Positions 41,677 through 51,163 of a stretch of DNA of 64,000 nucleotides are shown piece after piece. The notes beneath the pieces are model-generated. The model saw only the letters and a list, made by a program, of their open reading frames with translations. It had not been told where the DNA came from and ran no database searches. The stretch lies in NCBI RefSeq assembly GCF_007431345.1, contig NZ_CP041730.1, positions 2,790,001-2,854,000 on the forward strand. The letters are read 5' to 3'. This DNA comes from Chitinimonas arctica (GTDB lineage Bacteria; Pseudomonadota; Gammaproteobacteria; Burkholderiales; Chitinimonadaceae). The position numbers were made by a program, and so were the translations under genes. How positions within the stretch are numbered: the stretch's first letter is position 1; every line of letters starts with the position of its first letter.

Positions 41677-42414
41677 CTACCCCGCAAACGCCGGATCATC
41701 CCGTCGCAACTGCGCTTCGATCAGCGCATAGACCTTATCCCGCAGAGCCGGCAAATCGGCCTCGGTAAGCCCCGTGGTGGGGATGGGCGGCAGCCAGCGG
41801 AAGATCACCCGGCCTGGCCGCAGCATCAGCGTATTGGGCGATTGCACGCCGCGCATATTGAGCTGGACGAAGGGCTGGATGGGCGCCTGGGCGGCGATGG
41901 CGAAGCGGAACGGGCCGTCGCGGAAGGGTTGCAGCGGGGTGGCGCCGCGATTGCGGGTGCCTTCCGGGAAGATGAACACCGGCCAGCCGCGGCCCAGTGC
42001 GGCGCTCAGGATGGCGATACTGCGTTGGCGGCTTTCCGGCGAATCGCGCGTGACCAGCACGGCAAAGCTCTTGATGATAAAACCCAGCAGCGGAATGCGG
42101 GCGAACTCCTGCTTGGCCAGGACCTTGACGGGCTGGGCACAGGCGATGGCGCAGACCGGCATATCCAGCACATTGCAGTGATTGCCGATGATGACCGGTG
42201 CCGGTTGCCAGGCTGCCTGGCCCTCGATGCGTACCCGGATGCCGGTCAGCAGCGACCAGACGCGCATGGAGACGCGGTTGACCGCATACATCACGGTCAG
42301 GCGGCGACGTTCATCGAGCAGGAAGGCCGGGAGGTAGAAGGGGACAACGGCGGCGAGGCCGAGCGTGAACATCAGCCCGACATAAATGCTGTAAATCGCC
42401 TGGATAATGCGCAT
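41677..42414 (-). CDS. plsC: 1-acyl-sn-glycerol-3-phosphate acyltransferase
   Basis: This is a membrane-anchored PlsC-type acyltransferase (245 aa from the ATG at 42412-42414, MRIIQAIYSIYVGLMFTLG). The catalytic H-x4-D is GNHCNVLDMPV and the lysophosphatidate-binding motif is FPEGTRNRG. Conserved IPLLG appears in RIPLLGFIIKSF. It adds the second acyl chain in phosphatidate synthesis, the precursor for PssA-derived lipids. An in-frame start 11 codons upstream exists (MGVFTQIEL). It is probably a single-gene unit. Confidence 0.9.
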   Translation of the reverse strand: MRIIQAIYSIYVGLMFTLGLAAVVPFYLPAFLLDERRRLTVMYAVNRVSMRVWSLLTGIRVRIEGQAAWQPAPVIIGNHCNVLDMPVCAIACAQPVKVLAKQEFARIPLLGFIIKSFAVLVTRDSPESRQRSIAILSAALGRGWPVFIFPEGTRNRGATPLQPFRDGPFRFAIAAQAPIQPFVQLNMRGVQSPNTLMLRPGRVIFRWLPPIPTTGLTEADLPALRDKVYALIEAQLRRDDPAFAG

Positions 42415-42539
42415 GGCGGGTAACTCAATCTGGGTGAAAACGCCCATTCAACCTCACCGACGAGGCGCCCTCGCAAAGAAGAGGGTGGGGGGAGGAAGCA
42501 AAATCGCGGTGGGCATTCTGGGGCATTTGGACGTGCGTA

Positions 42540-45140
42540 TCAAACCTTGCCGTCCAGACCCAGCTGCAAGTGCAGTTCGCACACGCCGGCCGGGACCGGC
42601 TCGCAGAAGTGGAAGCCCTGCATTTTTTCCACGCCCAGCCCTTGCAGAAAACGGGCGGCCTCCAGGGTTTCCACGCCCTCCACCACCACGTCCAGGCCAA
42701 GCGCGTGCGACATCTGCACGATGGCCTGCATGATGCGGCGGCCCGACTCATTGTTGAGCCGTGCGGTGAAACTGAGGTCGACCTTGAGGATGTCGATGGG
42801 CATATCGTGCAGCTGCGACAAGGACGAGTAGCCGGTGCCGAAGTCATCGATGGCGATCCGGAAACCCGATTCATGCAGCTGCTTCAAATGGCGCGACTGC
42901 CTGGCGTGGTCGGTCAGGGCCAGGCTTTCGGTAATCTCCACCACCACATCGTGCGGACGCAGGCCGTATTCCTCGACCATGCTGATCAGATTGCGGACGA
43001 AGCGAGGAGAAAACAGCAGGTTGCGCGAGACATTGAGAGCCAGCGGTTGCTTGAAACCCCGGGCGCGCCAACCACGCAACTTGGTGAGCGCCTGCACGAT
43101 GATCTGTTCGGACAGCTCGCTGATCAGGCCGAGTTTTTCCGCCATGGGGATAAACAGCTGTGGCGTGATCCAGCCGGCCGTATCGTCGTGCCAGCGGGCC
43201 AGGGCCTCGATGGACGTCACTTCACCGCTGCGGGCATTGACGATGGGTTGGTAGAACACCTGCAGTTCGTTGTTGAGGATGGCGTGGTTGAGGCGGGTCT
43301 GCACCGCCATATGTTCGCGGCCTATGCTCTTGAGATGGACGATGTCGCCGTAGAACTGCACATTGTTCCGGCCCATCGCCTTGGCGTGGTACATGGTGCT
43401 GTCGGCGGCGCGCAGCAGGGCTTCGGCATTGTCGGCATTGTCGGGGAAGACCGCCATGCCGATGGAAATGGTCGGGCGGGTTTCTATCCCTTCCAGGACC
43501 ACGCCTTGGCGGGCGATTTCACGCAGCCGTTCGGCCACCTGGCTGAGCGTGACCAGATCGGGCAGGTCAGGCAGCATCACGATGAACTCATCGCCGCCCC
43601 AGCGGGCAAGCACGTCTTCTTCGCGCAGGACCGAACGGATCTGCCGCGCCAGCGTCGCCAGGACCTGGTCGCCGGCCTGGTGGCCGAAGGCGTCATTGAT
43701 CTGCTTGAAATGGTCCAGGTCGATAAAGCCCAGCGCAACCCGCGTGCTATGGCGCTTGGCGCGCGACAGGGCCTGGTTGAGCAGATCGTCCAGCAAGACC
43801 CGGTTGGGCAAGCCGGTGAGGCTATCGTAGAGCGCTAGCTGGCGGATATGCGCTTCGCTCAGGTGGGCCGTGGTGACATCGCGCAGCACGCCGCGCAGGC
43901 CGTGCGGCTGGCCATCGGCGCCCCAGTTCGGCAGCAGCCGGGCTTCCAGCCAGAGCGGCTCGGCGCCTTGGCGCAGCAGCCGAAAGCGGGCCGAGACCGG
44001 TTCGCCCGCGCGCAGTACTTCGGCGAAGGCGCGCAGCAGGACGTCGTGGTCTTCCTCGTGGACAAAATTGGTCAGCGGCTGGGCCAGATCGAGCCGGCCG
44101 GCGTTCGGCCAGACCCGCAGGGTGGCCCAGGCTGCCGATAGCCGGGTGAGGTGGCCGGTCGGAGTCAGCTCGATCACGGCTTCTTCCAGCTGGTCCAGGG
44201 TTTCTACCATGGCCCGCCGGCGGGCTTCTTCGCGCATCAGTTCGGAAACGTCGCGGATCAGCGCCACGGCATTGCGGCGGCGGCCATCTTCGCTGGGCAC
44301 TGCTTGCAACCGGCCGATGCAGTAGATCGCGCCTTCCAGGCGGGGCAGGGTGAATTCGAACTGTTCCCGCGCTTCGCTGGCCAGGGCCTGCGGCAACGCC
44401 TGCCCCAGGGCCCAGGCCATATCCTGCGGAAACGCCAGGTCCAGCGGCAGGCCGACCAGGCTGGCGCTCGGCAGGGCGGGATGGTGCGACCAGACGTTCA
44501 CCACGATACCGGCGGAGTCCAGCTCGAACACCATATCCTCGGTGGCGCCCACCAGCGTGGACAGCCGTAGCGCGTTGACGCCCATGCGCTGTTCGGCTTG
44601 TTGGCGTACCAAGGCCAAGGCCAGGTAATTGGCCAGGGTGGCCAGGAATCGCGGTTCGCCGGAGATTCGCCGCCGCGGCGCATCCAGATAGGCCAGGGCG
44701 AGGAAGCCGATCAACTCGCCGGCATCCAGCAGGGGGACGCACAGCAGATGCTGCACGCCGACCGGGCCGAGCATGACCTGGGTGGCGGGCAACAATTCGC
44801 TGACGCGCCGTTCCAGCATCAGGCCGGCGGACAGGGTCTCGTGCAGGTCGCGGTAAAGGCGGTAATCGAGGCGGGCCAGCGATTCGGCGGCATGGCCGGG
44901 TAGTTTGATCGAGCCGCGCCAGGCACCGATATAGTCGGCGCGCAGGCTGCCGGCACCATGCCGGTAGAGCGCGGCCGCATCGGCCTCGGCGGCGCAGCCG
45001 ATGGCGGCAAGCGCGCGTTCGAGGGCGTCGCGGCTGGCGTCCGTGATCAGTTGGCCAGCCGCATCCAGCGCTTCAAGATAGTCGCGGGTGGTGTTGCCTA
45101 GTGGTGCGGTGGTGTCGTCGAGGTCGCGACGGGCATTCAT
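42540..45140 (-). CDS. GAF-PAS-GGDEF-EAL cyclic di-GMP signalling protein
   Basis: GGAGA precedes the ATG at 45138-45140. The 866-residue protein has a GAF domain (about 30-190; PVGVQHLLCVPLLDAGELIG), two PAS-like segments (about 200-310 and 320-430), a diguanylate cyclase domain with intact WGGDEF (about residue 514), and an EAL phosphodiesterase domain: EAL in TSIEALARWHDD (about residue 644), IDDFGTGYSSL, the Lys in LKVDLSF, and VVVEGVET. Both active-site sets look complete, so it could be bifunctional; the receptor half would set the balance. There are no membrane segments, so the sensing is cytoplasmic. Confidence 0.92.
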   Translation of the reverse strand: MNARRDLDDTTAPLGNTTRDYLEALDAAGQLITDASRDALERALAAIGCAAEADAAALYRHGAGSLRADYIGAWRGSIKLPGHAAESLARLDYRLYRDLHETLSAGLMLERRVSELLPATQVMLGPVGVQHLLCVPLLDAGELIGFLALAYLDAPRRRISGEPRFLATLANYLALALVRQQAEQRMGVNALRLSTLVGATEDMVFELDSAGIVVNVWSHHPALPSASLVGLPLDLAFPQDMAWALGQALPQALASEAREQFEFTLPRLEGAIYCIGRLQAVPSEDGRRRNAVALIRDVSELMREEARRRAMVETLDQLEEAVIELTPTGHLTRLSAAWATLRVWPNAGRLDLAQPLTNFVHEEDHDVLLRAFAEVLRAGEPVSARFRLLRQGAEPLWLEARLLPNWGADGQPHGLRGVLRDVTTAHLSEAHIRQLALYDSLTGLPNRVLLDDLLNQALSRAKRHSTRVALGFIDLDHFKQINDAFGHQAGDQVLATLARQIRSVLREEDVLARWGGDEFIVMLPDLPDLVTLSQVAERLREIARQGVVLEGIETRPTISIGMAVFPDNADNAEALLRAADSTMYHAKAMGRNNVQFYGDIVHLKSIGREHMAVQTRLNHAILNNELQVFYQPIVNARSGEVTSIEALARWHDDTAGWITPQLFIPMAEKLGLISELSEQIIVQALTKLRGWRARGFKQPLALNVSRNLLFSPRFVRNLISMVEEYGLRPHDVVVEITESLALTDHARQSRHLKQLHESGFRIAIDDFGTGYSSLSQLHDMPIDILKVDLSFTARLNNESGRRIMQAIVQMSHALGLDVVVEGVETLEAARFLQGLGVEKMQGFHFCEPVPAGVCELHLQLGLDGKV

Positions 45141-45234
45141 GATTGGGCTCTCCTGCCCGGTGCGGGGCAAGCGAACATCTTACTCTCGAAATGACGACAA
45201 CATGTGATGGGCAAAATGCCAAAACGGCTGGATC

Positions 45235-45282
45235 AAGCGGTAACAAGGGCTCGGCGCCATGGCGCGAGCCCCTTGCCGCTTA
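45235..45282 (-). terminator. Long stem-loop at the 3' end of topA
   Basis: AAGCGG, CAAGGG, CTCG and GCGC pair in order with GCGC, GAGC, CCCTTG and CCGCTT around a CATG centre, with small bulges. It overlaps the topA stop by three bases. On the minus strand it would end topA transcripts; it also fits the end of nothing on the plus strand. Confidence 0.6.
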
Positions 45283-47592
45283 CTCGGCCGCTTCCGCCGC
45301 CTCGGCTTGCGCGGCCAGTTGGTCCGGCGTCATCACCACCTCGGCATGGCCGCATTCCTTCTGCGGACAAACTTTTTCCAGTCCGCGACGCTTGGTGGTC
45401 TTGAGTGTCATGACCGGCCATTTGCACTTGGGGCAGCTTTCCGCGATGGGCGGGTTCCAGGTGGCGTAGGTGCATTTCGGATAAGTATTGCAACTGTAGA
45501 ACAGTTTGCCGTAGCGCGACTTGCGTTCGATCAGCATGCCGGCATTGCAGCTGGGGCAGCTGACGCCCGTGTCCTTCGGCTTCTCCAGCGGCTCGATATG
45601 CTTGCACTTCGGGTAGTTGGCGCAGCCGATGAACTTACCGTAGCGGCCGGTCTTGACGATCAATTGGCCACCGTCGTTCGGACAGACGCGGTCATCGATG
45701 ACCTGCACCACTTCTTCCGCCTTTTGCTCGGCGGTTTCATTCATATCGCGGGTGTAATCGCACTCGGGATAGCCGGTGCAGCCGACAAAGCGGCCGCGCT
45801 TGCCCAGCCGCACGGTGAGTTGCTTGCTGCACTTGGGACAGGCTTCGTCCAGCGCCTCGTGGGTGACTTCGCTGCGCTTGAGCGACTTCTTTTCTTCCAC
45901 CTGGGCCGAAAAACCGGTCCAGAACTCTTCCATCACCGGGATCCAGTCACGCTCGCCGTTCGAGATCTCGTCCAGCTTGTCTTCCAGCTTGGAGGTGAAC
46001 TGGTAATCGACGTATTGGGCAAAATGGTCGGTCAGGAACTTGTTGACCACCTCGCCGGTATCGGTCGGCAGGAAGCGTTTTTTATCGAGATTGACGTACT
46101 CGCGGTCCTTCAGCGTCTTGATGATGGAGGCGTAGGTGGAAGGGCGGCCGATCCCGAATTCTTCCAGGGCCTTGACCAGCGAGGCTTCCGAGAAGCGCGG
46201 CGGCGGCTGGGTGAAATGCTGCTCGCCGAACAGCTTGTCCACCGGTACCGATTCGCCCGCTTCCAGCACGGGCAGCTTGGCGCTGTCTTCATCCTCGGCG
46301 TCGTCCACGTCTTCTTCGTAGACGGCCAGGAAGCCCGCGAAGACCAGCACTTGGCCGCTGGCGCGGAACACCGCTTCGCCGACCGTGATATCGATGCCGG
46401 TGGTATCGAAGCGGGCCGGCGCCATCTGCGAGGCCAGGGTGCGCTTCCAGATCATTTCGTACAGCTTGAACTGCTCGGCGCTCAGGTAGGACTTGACCGA
46501 GGCGGGCGTGCGCAGGATGGAAGTGGGGCGGATCGCCTCGTGCGCTTCCTGGGCGTTCTTGGATTTGTTCTTGTAAGTCACCGGGTTGGCCGGCAGCGAT
46601 TCGGCATCGAAATTCGCGCCGATATAGTCGCGGATCTCGGCTACGGCCTCCGCGGCCAGCGCTACCGAGTCGGTACGCATATAGGTGATCAAGCCGGCGG
46701 TGCCGTCGCTCAGGGCGATACCTTCGTACAGCTGCTGCGCGGTACGCATGGTGCGGTCGGTGGTCATGCCCAGCTTGCGCACGGCTTCCTGCTGCATGGT
46801 CGACGTGGTGAAGGGGGCTGTCGGGTTGCGTGTCTTGCGCTTCTTTTCGACATTGGCCACGGTCGCCGGCTTGCCTTCCAGGGCAGCCAGGATCTCGGCT
46901 TGGGTGGCCTCGTCGGGCACATCGAATTGTTCCAGCCTCTTGCCGCGCCACTCATTGAGCTTGGCGCCGAACTTGGTCTTGCCCTTATGGCTGTCCAGAT
47001 GGACGGACCAGTATTCCTGGCTGACAAAGGCCCGGATCTCAAGCTCGCGCTCGCAGATCAAGCGTAAGGCCGGGCTCTGTACCCGGCCCGCGGACAGGCC
47101 GGACCGGACCTTGCGCCACAACAGCGGCGAAAGATTGAAGCCGACCAGATAGTCAAGCGCGCTGCGCGCCTGCTGGGCATTGACCAGGTGGTTGTCCACA
47201 TCGCGCGGATTGGCCACGGCGGCCAGCACCGCCGACTCGGTGATTTCGTGGAATACCACCCGCTTGACCAGCTTGTTGGTCAAGGCCTTCTTGCCGTGGA
47301 GGATTTCCAGCAAGTGCCAGGAGATCGCTTCGCCTTCGCGGTCCGGGTCGGTTGCCAGGAAGACGTTCTTGGCCGCCTTGGCCGCGCTGACGATGGCGTC
47401 CACATGCTTGGCGTTCTTGGCGATCACTTGGTACTTCATGGCAAAGCCATTGTCGACCTCGACCGAGCCATCCTTGCGAATCAGACCCCGCACATGACCG
47501 TAGGAGGCCAGGATTTCGAAATCGCTGCCCAGGTATTTTTTCAGTGTTTTCGCCTTGGAGGGCGATTCTACGATCAACAGATTGTCTGCCAT
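45280..47592 (-). CDS. topA: DNA topoisomerase I
   Basis: At 770 aa this is the complete type IA topoisomerase that relaxes negative supercoils. The TOPRIM domain (NLLIVESPSKAKTLKKYLG, then ATDPDREGEAISWHLLE with the DxD metal site) is followed by the core with GLSAGRVQSPALRLI and the catalytic Tyr in GLITYMRTDSVAL (about residue 304). The C-terminus carries at least three topoisomerase zinc ribbons (CPKCSKQL, CPNDGGQL, CPSCNAGM). It begins a minus-strand block with smg, dprA and the LysM gene upstream, the conserved betaproteobacterial order. Confidence 0.97.
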   Translation of the reverse strand: MADNLLIVESPSKAKTLKKYLGSDFEILASYGHVRGLIRKDGSVEVDNGFAMKYQVIAKNAKHVDAIVSAAKAAKNVFLATDPDREGEAISWHLLEILHGKKALTNKLVKRVVFHEITESAVLAAVANPRDVDNHLVNAQQARSALDYLVGFNLSPLLWRKVRSGLSAGRVQSPALRLICERELEIRAFVSQEYWSVHLDSHKGKTKFGAKLNEWRGKRLEQFDVPDEATQAEILAALEGKPATVANVEKKRKTRNPTAPFTTSTMQQEAVRKLGMTTDRTMRTAQQLYEGIALSDGTAGLITYMRTDSVALAAEAVAEIRDYIGANFDAESLPANPVTYKNKSKNAQEAHEAIRPTSILRTPASVKSYLSAEQFKLYEMIWKRTLASQMAPARFDTTGIDITVGEAVFRASGQVLVFAGFLAVYEEDVDDAEDEDSAKLPVLEAGESVPVDKLFGEQHFTQPPPRFSEASLVKALEEFGIGRPSTYASIIKTLKDREYVNLDKKRFLPTDTGEVVNKFLTDHFAQYVDYQFTSKLEDKLDEISNGERDWIPVMEEFWTGFSAQVEEKKSLKRSEVTHEALDEACPKCSKQLTVRLGKRGRFVGCTGYPECDYTRDMNETAEQKAEEVVQVIDDRVCPNDGGQLIVKTGRYGKFIGCANYPKCKHIEPLEKPKDTGVSCPSCNAGMLIERKSRYGKLFYSCNTYPKCTYATWNPPIAESCPKCKWPVMTLKTTKRRGLEKVCPQKECGHAEVVMTPDQLAAQAEAAEAAE

Positions 47593-47625
47593 GCGGGCTC
47601 CGCTAGCGGCGATGATTGGAGTGCG

Positions 47626-47653
47626 CGCAGCCCGACTTGCGAGGCGGGCTGCG
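47626..47653 (-). terminator. Stem-loop between smg and topA
   Basis: CGCAGCCCG and CGGGCTGCG pair around a ten-base loop in the 135-base gap between the smg stop and the topA start on the minus strand. No T-run follows, so it may be attenuating rather than a full terminator. Confidence 0.4.
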
Positions 47654-47727
47654 TTGCGATGTTAGGGGTAATTTAGGTGTGCGGACAGGATTTTCCAATG
47701 CCGTCCGCAGCAAGCAGCGCGGGCAGC

Positions 47728-48189
47728 TTAGTGCATTTGCCCGTCGGATTCCGCGAACAGAAGCTCTTCGATCAGCAGATTCGCCAGATCGTCGCCCTGC
47801 CGCCACAACACCATCAGCGCAACGCGCTTGACGGCTTCCTCGTCGATGGATTGAGCGTTGCTCTGCATCAGGCGGTCTATCAGCATTTCGCGCTGGCCCG
47901 TGCCGAGTGCCCCCGAACTCGACAAGTAATGAAAGAAAGCCTGTGCCTCGGGTTGCAGGCGGTTGGCTTCCCTGGGGTGCAGCAAACGCGGCAATACCGC
48001 CTCGCGCGCATCCAGCAAGGCGTAGGGCGCATTGTCCAATTCGTCGAACTCGTTCAGCCAGGCGAGCGCCTCGCCGATCTCGTCCTCGTCGAAGCCTGCC
48101 GCCGAAAGTTGCTTGGCCAGCGTGCCGCGATCAGGACAGTTCTCAAGCGAGAAATACTGTTCGAAGAGAAAGGCGAGGACATCGAACAT
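47728..48189 (-). CDS. smg: Smg family protein (DUF494)
   Basis: The 153 residues start MFDVLAFLFEQYFSLENCPD and contain LAKQLSAAGFDEDEIGEALA and LVLWRQGDDLANLLIEELLF-like segments (ALMVLWRQGDDLANLLIEEL) that define the Smg/DUF494 family. The biochemical role is unknown; the protein is small, acidic and all-helical. Its position between dprA and topA is conserved in many proteobacteria. The gap to the dprA stop (41 bases) suggests they are cotranscribed. Confidence 0.95.
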   Translation of the reverse strand: MFDVLAFLFEQYFSLENCPDRGTLAKQLSAAGFDEDEIGEALAWLNEFDELDNAPYALLDAREAVLPRLLHPREANRLQPEAQAFFHYLSSSGALGTGQREMLIDRLMQSNAQSIDEEAVKRVALMVLWRQGDDLANLLIEELLFAESDGQMH

Positions 48190-48229
48190 CGAGCGGGAAA
48201 CCTTTGGTGTAGCGGTGAACGATAAGTAA

Positions 48230-49360
48230 TCAAACCAGGCGCTGATAGCGACCGCCGGGCAATTTGGCGACCTGTCCCATCATCTCTAGCGACAACAGCA
48301 TCGCGTAGACCTGCTCGGGCGTCAAGCCGGCCCGCGCGGTCAGGGTGTCGATATCGAGCGGGTCGTGCCCCAAGGCCGCCAGCAGGCTGGCTTGCGCGGT
48401 ATCGGGCAAGTTTGCCTGCGCGGCGCATCGGGCAGGGCTTGTGACTGTCGGCGACTCGCCCAGTTCCTCCAGAATGTCGACGGCCTGCTCCACCAGCTTG
48501 GCGCCCTGCTTGAGCAATTGGTGGCAGCCCTTGGCCAGCGGAGAGTGGATGGAGCCCGGTATCGCGAACACTTCACGGCCCTGTTCGGCCGCTTCTCGGG
48601 CAGTGATGAGGGAGCCGCTCTGCAAGGCCGCTTCCACCACCAGCACGCCGCGTGCCAGGCCGGAAATCAGGCGGTTGCGGCGGGGGAAGTTGCCGGGGCG
48701 GCCGGGGGTGCCCAGCGGAAATTCCGAGAGCATCAGTCCTTCCGCCGCGATACGGTGCGCCAGCGCATGGTTGCTGGCCGGGTAGACGATATCCAGGCCG
48801 GTGCCCACCACTGCGATGGTGGCCCCGCGACCGGCCAGGCCGCCGCGATGGGCGGCCGTGTCGATGCCCAGGGCCAGGCCGGAAACGATGCACCAGCCGC
48901 GTTGCGACAGGTCGCGGGCGAAGGCCTCGGCATTGCGCAGGCCTTGCGGCGTTGCGTTGCGGCTACCCACCACGGCGAGGATCGACCTGTTCAATAGCGC
49001 CGTATGGCCCTTTGCGTATAGCAAGGGTGGTGGGTCGGCAATCTGCAGCAGCTGCGCGGGATAGTCGGTATCGGCCAAGGTAAGCAGGTGGTTGCCCGGC
49101 TGTGCCAGCCAAGCGTGTGCGTGCGCCAGCATGGAAGCCGGAGGGCCTTGCTCGAGGGCGTGGGTAAGCTTGGGCGGGAGATGCCGCGCGAGGGCGGCGG
49201 TACTGGCGGACAAGATCCGGTCGGGCGAGCCGAAGGCGGTCAGCAGGCGAATCGCGTGGCTGGGACCTATCCCCGGAGTCAGGACGAGTCTCAGCCAGGC
49301 TTCGCTGTCGGAGTCGGGCAAGGCGGCCTCCTTTGGACGGGGCGTGGCAAATTCCACCAC
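48230..49360 (-). CDS. dprA: DNA processing protein DprA (Smf)
   Basis: DprA protects incoming single-stranded DNA and loads RecA during natural transformation. The 376 residues comprise a SAM-like N-terminus (LTPGIGPSHAIRLLTAFGSP), the Rossmann-like core with VVGSRNATPQGLRNAEAFAR, SGLALGIDTAAHRGGL, VVGTGLDIVYPASN and FPRRNRLISGLARGVLVVEA, and a C-terminal winged helix (LTPEQVYAMLLSLEMMGQVA). The family core and all motifs are intact. The frame starts with two GTG codons; the exact start is uncertain. The gene lies in the order LysM gene, dprA, smg, topA. Confidence 0.95.
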   Translation of the reverse strand: MVEFATPRPKEAALPDSDSEAWLRLVLTPGIGPSHAIRLLTAFGSPDRILSASTAALARHLPPKLTHALEQGPPASMLAHAHAWLAQPGNHLLTLADTDYPAQLLQIADPPPLLYAKGHTALLNRSILAVVGSRNATPQGLRNAEAFARDLSQRGWCIVSGLALGIDTAAHRGGLAGRGATIAVVGTGLDIVYPASNHALAHRIAAEGLMLSEFPLGTPGRPGNFPRRNRLISGLARGVLVVEAALQSGSLITAREAAEQGREVFAIPGSIHSPLAKGCHQLLKQGAKLVEQAVDILEELGESPTVTSPARCAAQANLPDTAQASLLAALGHDPLDIDTLTARAGLTPEQVYAMLLSLEMMGQVAKLPGGRYQRLV

Positions 49361-49405
49361 CCCCGCACGGATACTTACGGCCTGCCTTGCCTTGTTGCTC
49401 CCTGC

Positions 49406-50485
49406 TTACGGTTTGCGGACGATGTCCAGCAGGTTGATAGGTACGGTGCTGTCCAGCAACAGGCCATAGGACAGCTTGGGGAAGACGCGATAGATGTAAA
49501 CATTGCCGGATTTTTCCGGCAGGGTCATCTTGCCCTTGTCCGCGCTGGTCTCCACGCGGATCTGGCGTGGCGCCTTGTAGGACAGCAATACATGTCCCGG
49601 GTGCAGCCCATCGCGCTCGCCCTTGTTGATGGCGACGGTGGTATAGGGGCCTGCATCGTTCACGCCACCGTAGATCGAGATGACCTTGCCGCTGACATCG
49701 GCATCCGGCACATGCGGGATATAATTGGCGTATTCACGGCGCGGGCGCTGGATCAGCCGATCGCCGATGGCGACTTCCTGAACCACGCGGCTCACCTGCA
49801 GGGTGCTGACGTCGGCAACCTGCTTGACGATGGCATCGCCGACATACTGCACTTCGTAGCCCAGCAGTTCCTTGGTATCCGGATCGCGCAATTCCTTGCC
49901 GCCGTGGAAAATCTGCCATTGATCGCCTGAATTGCCGGTAATGCCGGTGGCGTAAGCCTTGTCGCCGGTGGACATGGTGACATGGTCGTCCGGACCGAGG
50001 GCGATGCGCGGGGCCAGTTTGAAGGCTTGCTCATCGATGATCAGCGGCTTGGCCAGATAGGGCTCGATGGCGCTGGCAGGGATGGCTGGCGCGGCTTGCG
50101 GATCGAACTGGGTGATGCGGATGCGTGGATCCAGCTTCATCTTGCTGCGGCGACCGTCGTTCTTTTCATTGCCCAGTAGCCGCAGGCGGGGATTGCCGTT
50201 GACCATGTCGAGCACGATCACGTCACCGGGATAGATCCAGTGGGGGTTCTTGATTTCGTCCTTGTTCATATTCCAGATCTGTGGCCATTTCCACGGATCT
50301 TTCAGGAACTTCCCGGAAATGTCCCACAACGTATCGCCTTTGACGACGACGTAGCGGTCCGGGGCGTTCTCCTGCATGCGGAGTTCGTCTGCCGAAGCTG
50401 GCAAAAGCGCCGCCAGCGTTATAATGGCGGCAGGAACGAGACGGGAAATGAGTTTGGCGCGTAAAGGTGAAACAGACTGGCGCAT
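49406..50485 (-). CDS. Exported LysM-domain protein
   Basis: GGAAG is correctly spaced before the ATG at 50483-50485. A signal peptide (LVPAAIITLAALLPASA) is followed at once by a LysM domain (YVVVKGDTLWDISGKFLKDP, then IWNMNKDEIKNPHWIYPGDV) that binds peptidoglycan, and a 270-residue beta-rich C-terminal part of unknown role (GDQWQIFHGGKELRD). The domain order and the position directly upstream of dprA are conserved in betaproteobacteria. It is divergent from def (108 bases between the starts), so the two operons share a promoter region. Confidence 0.92.
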   Translation of the reverse strand: MRQSVSPLRAKLISRLVPAAIITLAALLPASADELRMQENAPDRYVVVKGDTLWDISGKFLKDPWKWPQIWNMNKDEIKNPHWIYPGDVIVLDMVNGNPRLRLLGNEKNDGRRSKMKLDPRIRITQFDPQAAPAIPASAIEPYLAKPLIIDEQAFKLAPRIALGPDDHVTMSTGDKAYATGITGNSGDQWQIFHGGKELRDPDTKELLGYEVQYVGDAIVKQVADVSTLQVSRVVQEVAIGDRLIQRPRREYANYIPHVPDADVSGKVISIYGGVNDAGPYTTVAINKGERDGLHPGHVLLSYKAPRQIRVETSADKGKMTLPEKSGNVYIYRVFPKLSYGLLLDSTVPINLLDIVRKP

Positions 50486-50592
50486 GGTTTGGCTTCCTTG
50501 TTTGGCCGGGCCTTGGCTAAGTGTTTTATGCTGGAGGCATGTAAACCAATTACTCAAATTCTGCATCTAAATACTTAGGCTAGCAAGAAAAT

Positions 50593-51096
50593 ATGGCGAT
50601 TCTGAATATCCTGCATTATCCCGACGAGCGCTTGCATAAAGTTGCGCGGCCGGTTGAAAAAGTCGGCGACGATATCCGCAAGCTGATCGACGATATGGCC
50701 GAGACCATGTACCAAGCGCCCGGCATCGGCTTGGCGGCCACCCAGGTGGACGTGCATAAGCGCGTTATCGTGGTCGATATCAGCGAGGACAAGACCGGTT
50801 TATTGGGCCTGGTCAATCCGCGTATTGTTGCATCGGACGGCAAGGCGATGTTCGAAGAGGGCTGCCTGTCGGTGCCCGGCATCTACGAGGAAGTCGAACG
50901 CGCCGAACATATCGTGCTCGAAGCGCTTGATCGCGACGGCAAGGCGGTGCGCATCGAAGCGACCGGGCTACTGGCGATCTGCATACAGCATGAGATGGAC
51001 CATCTCGACGGCAAGGTCTTCGTCGAAAAGCTGTCGCGCTTGAAGCAGACGCGCATTCTGTCGCGGCTGAAGAAAAACCAGCGCAAGACCTTGTGA
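50593..51096 (+). CDS. def: Peptide deformylase
   Basis: This 167-residue metalloenzyme removes the formyl group from nascent N-termini. Motif 1 is GIGLAATQV, motif 2 is EEGCLSVPG with the metal Cys, and motif 3 is HEMDH at residues 133-137. It is the first gene of a plus-strand run def-fmt-rsmB-DUF4390-ntrY-ntrX. A weak purine-rich site (AGCAAGAAAAT) precedes the ATG. Confidence 0.97.
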   Translation: MAILNILHYPDERLHKVARPVEKVGDDIRKLIDDMAETMYQAPGIGLAATQVDVHKRVIVVDISEDKTGLLGLVNPRIVASDGKAMFEEGCLSVPGIYEEVERAEHIVLEALDRDGKAVRIEATGLLAICIQHEMDHLDGKVFVEKLSRLKQTRILSRLKKNQRKTL

Positions 51097-51163
51097 CGGG
51101 TTTGGGGGCGCCGATAGGCGCCCCGCTCGTTTAGCCCTCCCCAACGCCGGATAGGCAGACCCG

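Noticed and set aside
45259..47067. 602-codon plus-strand frame opposite topA
   Set aside because: Antisense shadow of a full-length, motif-complete topoisomerase gene.
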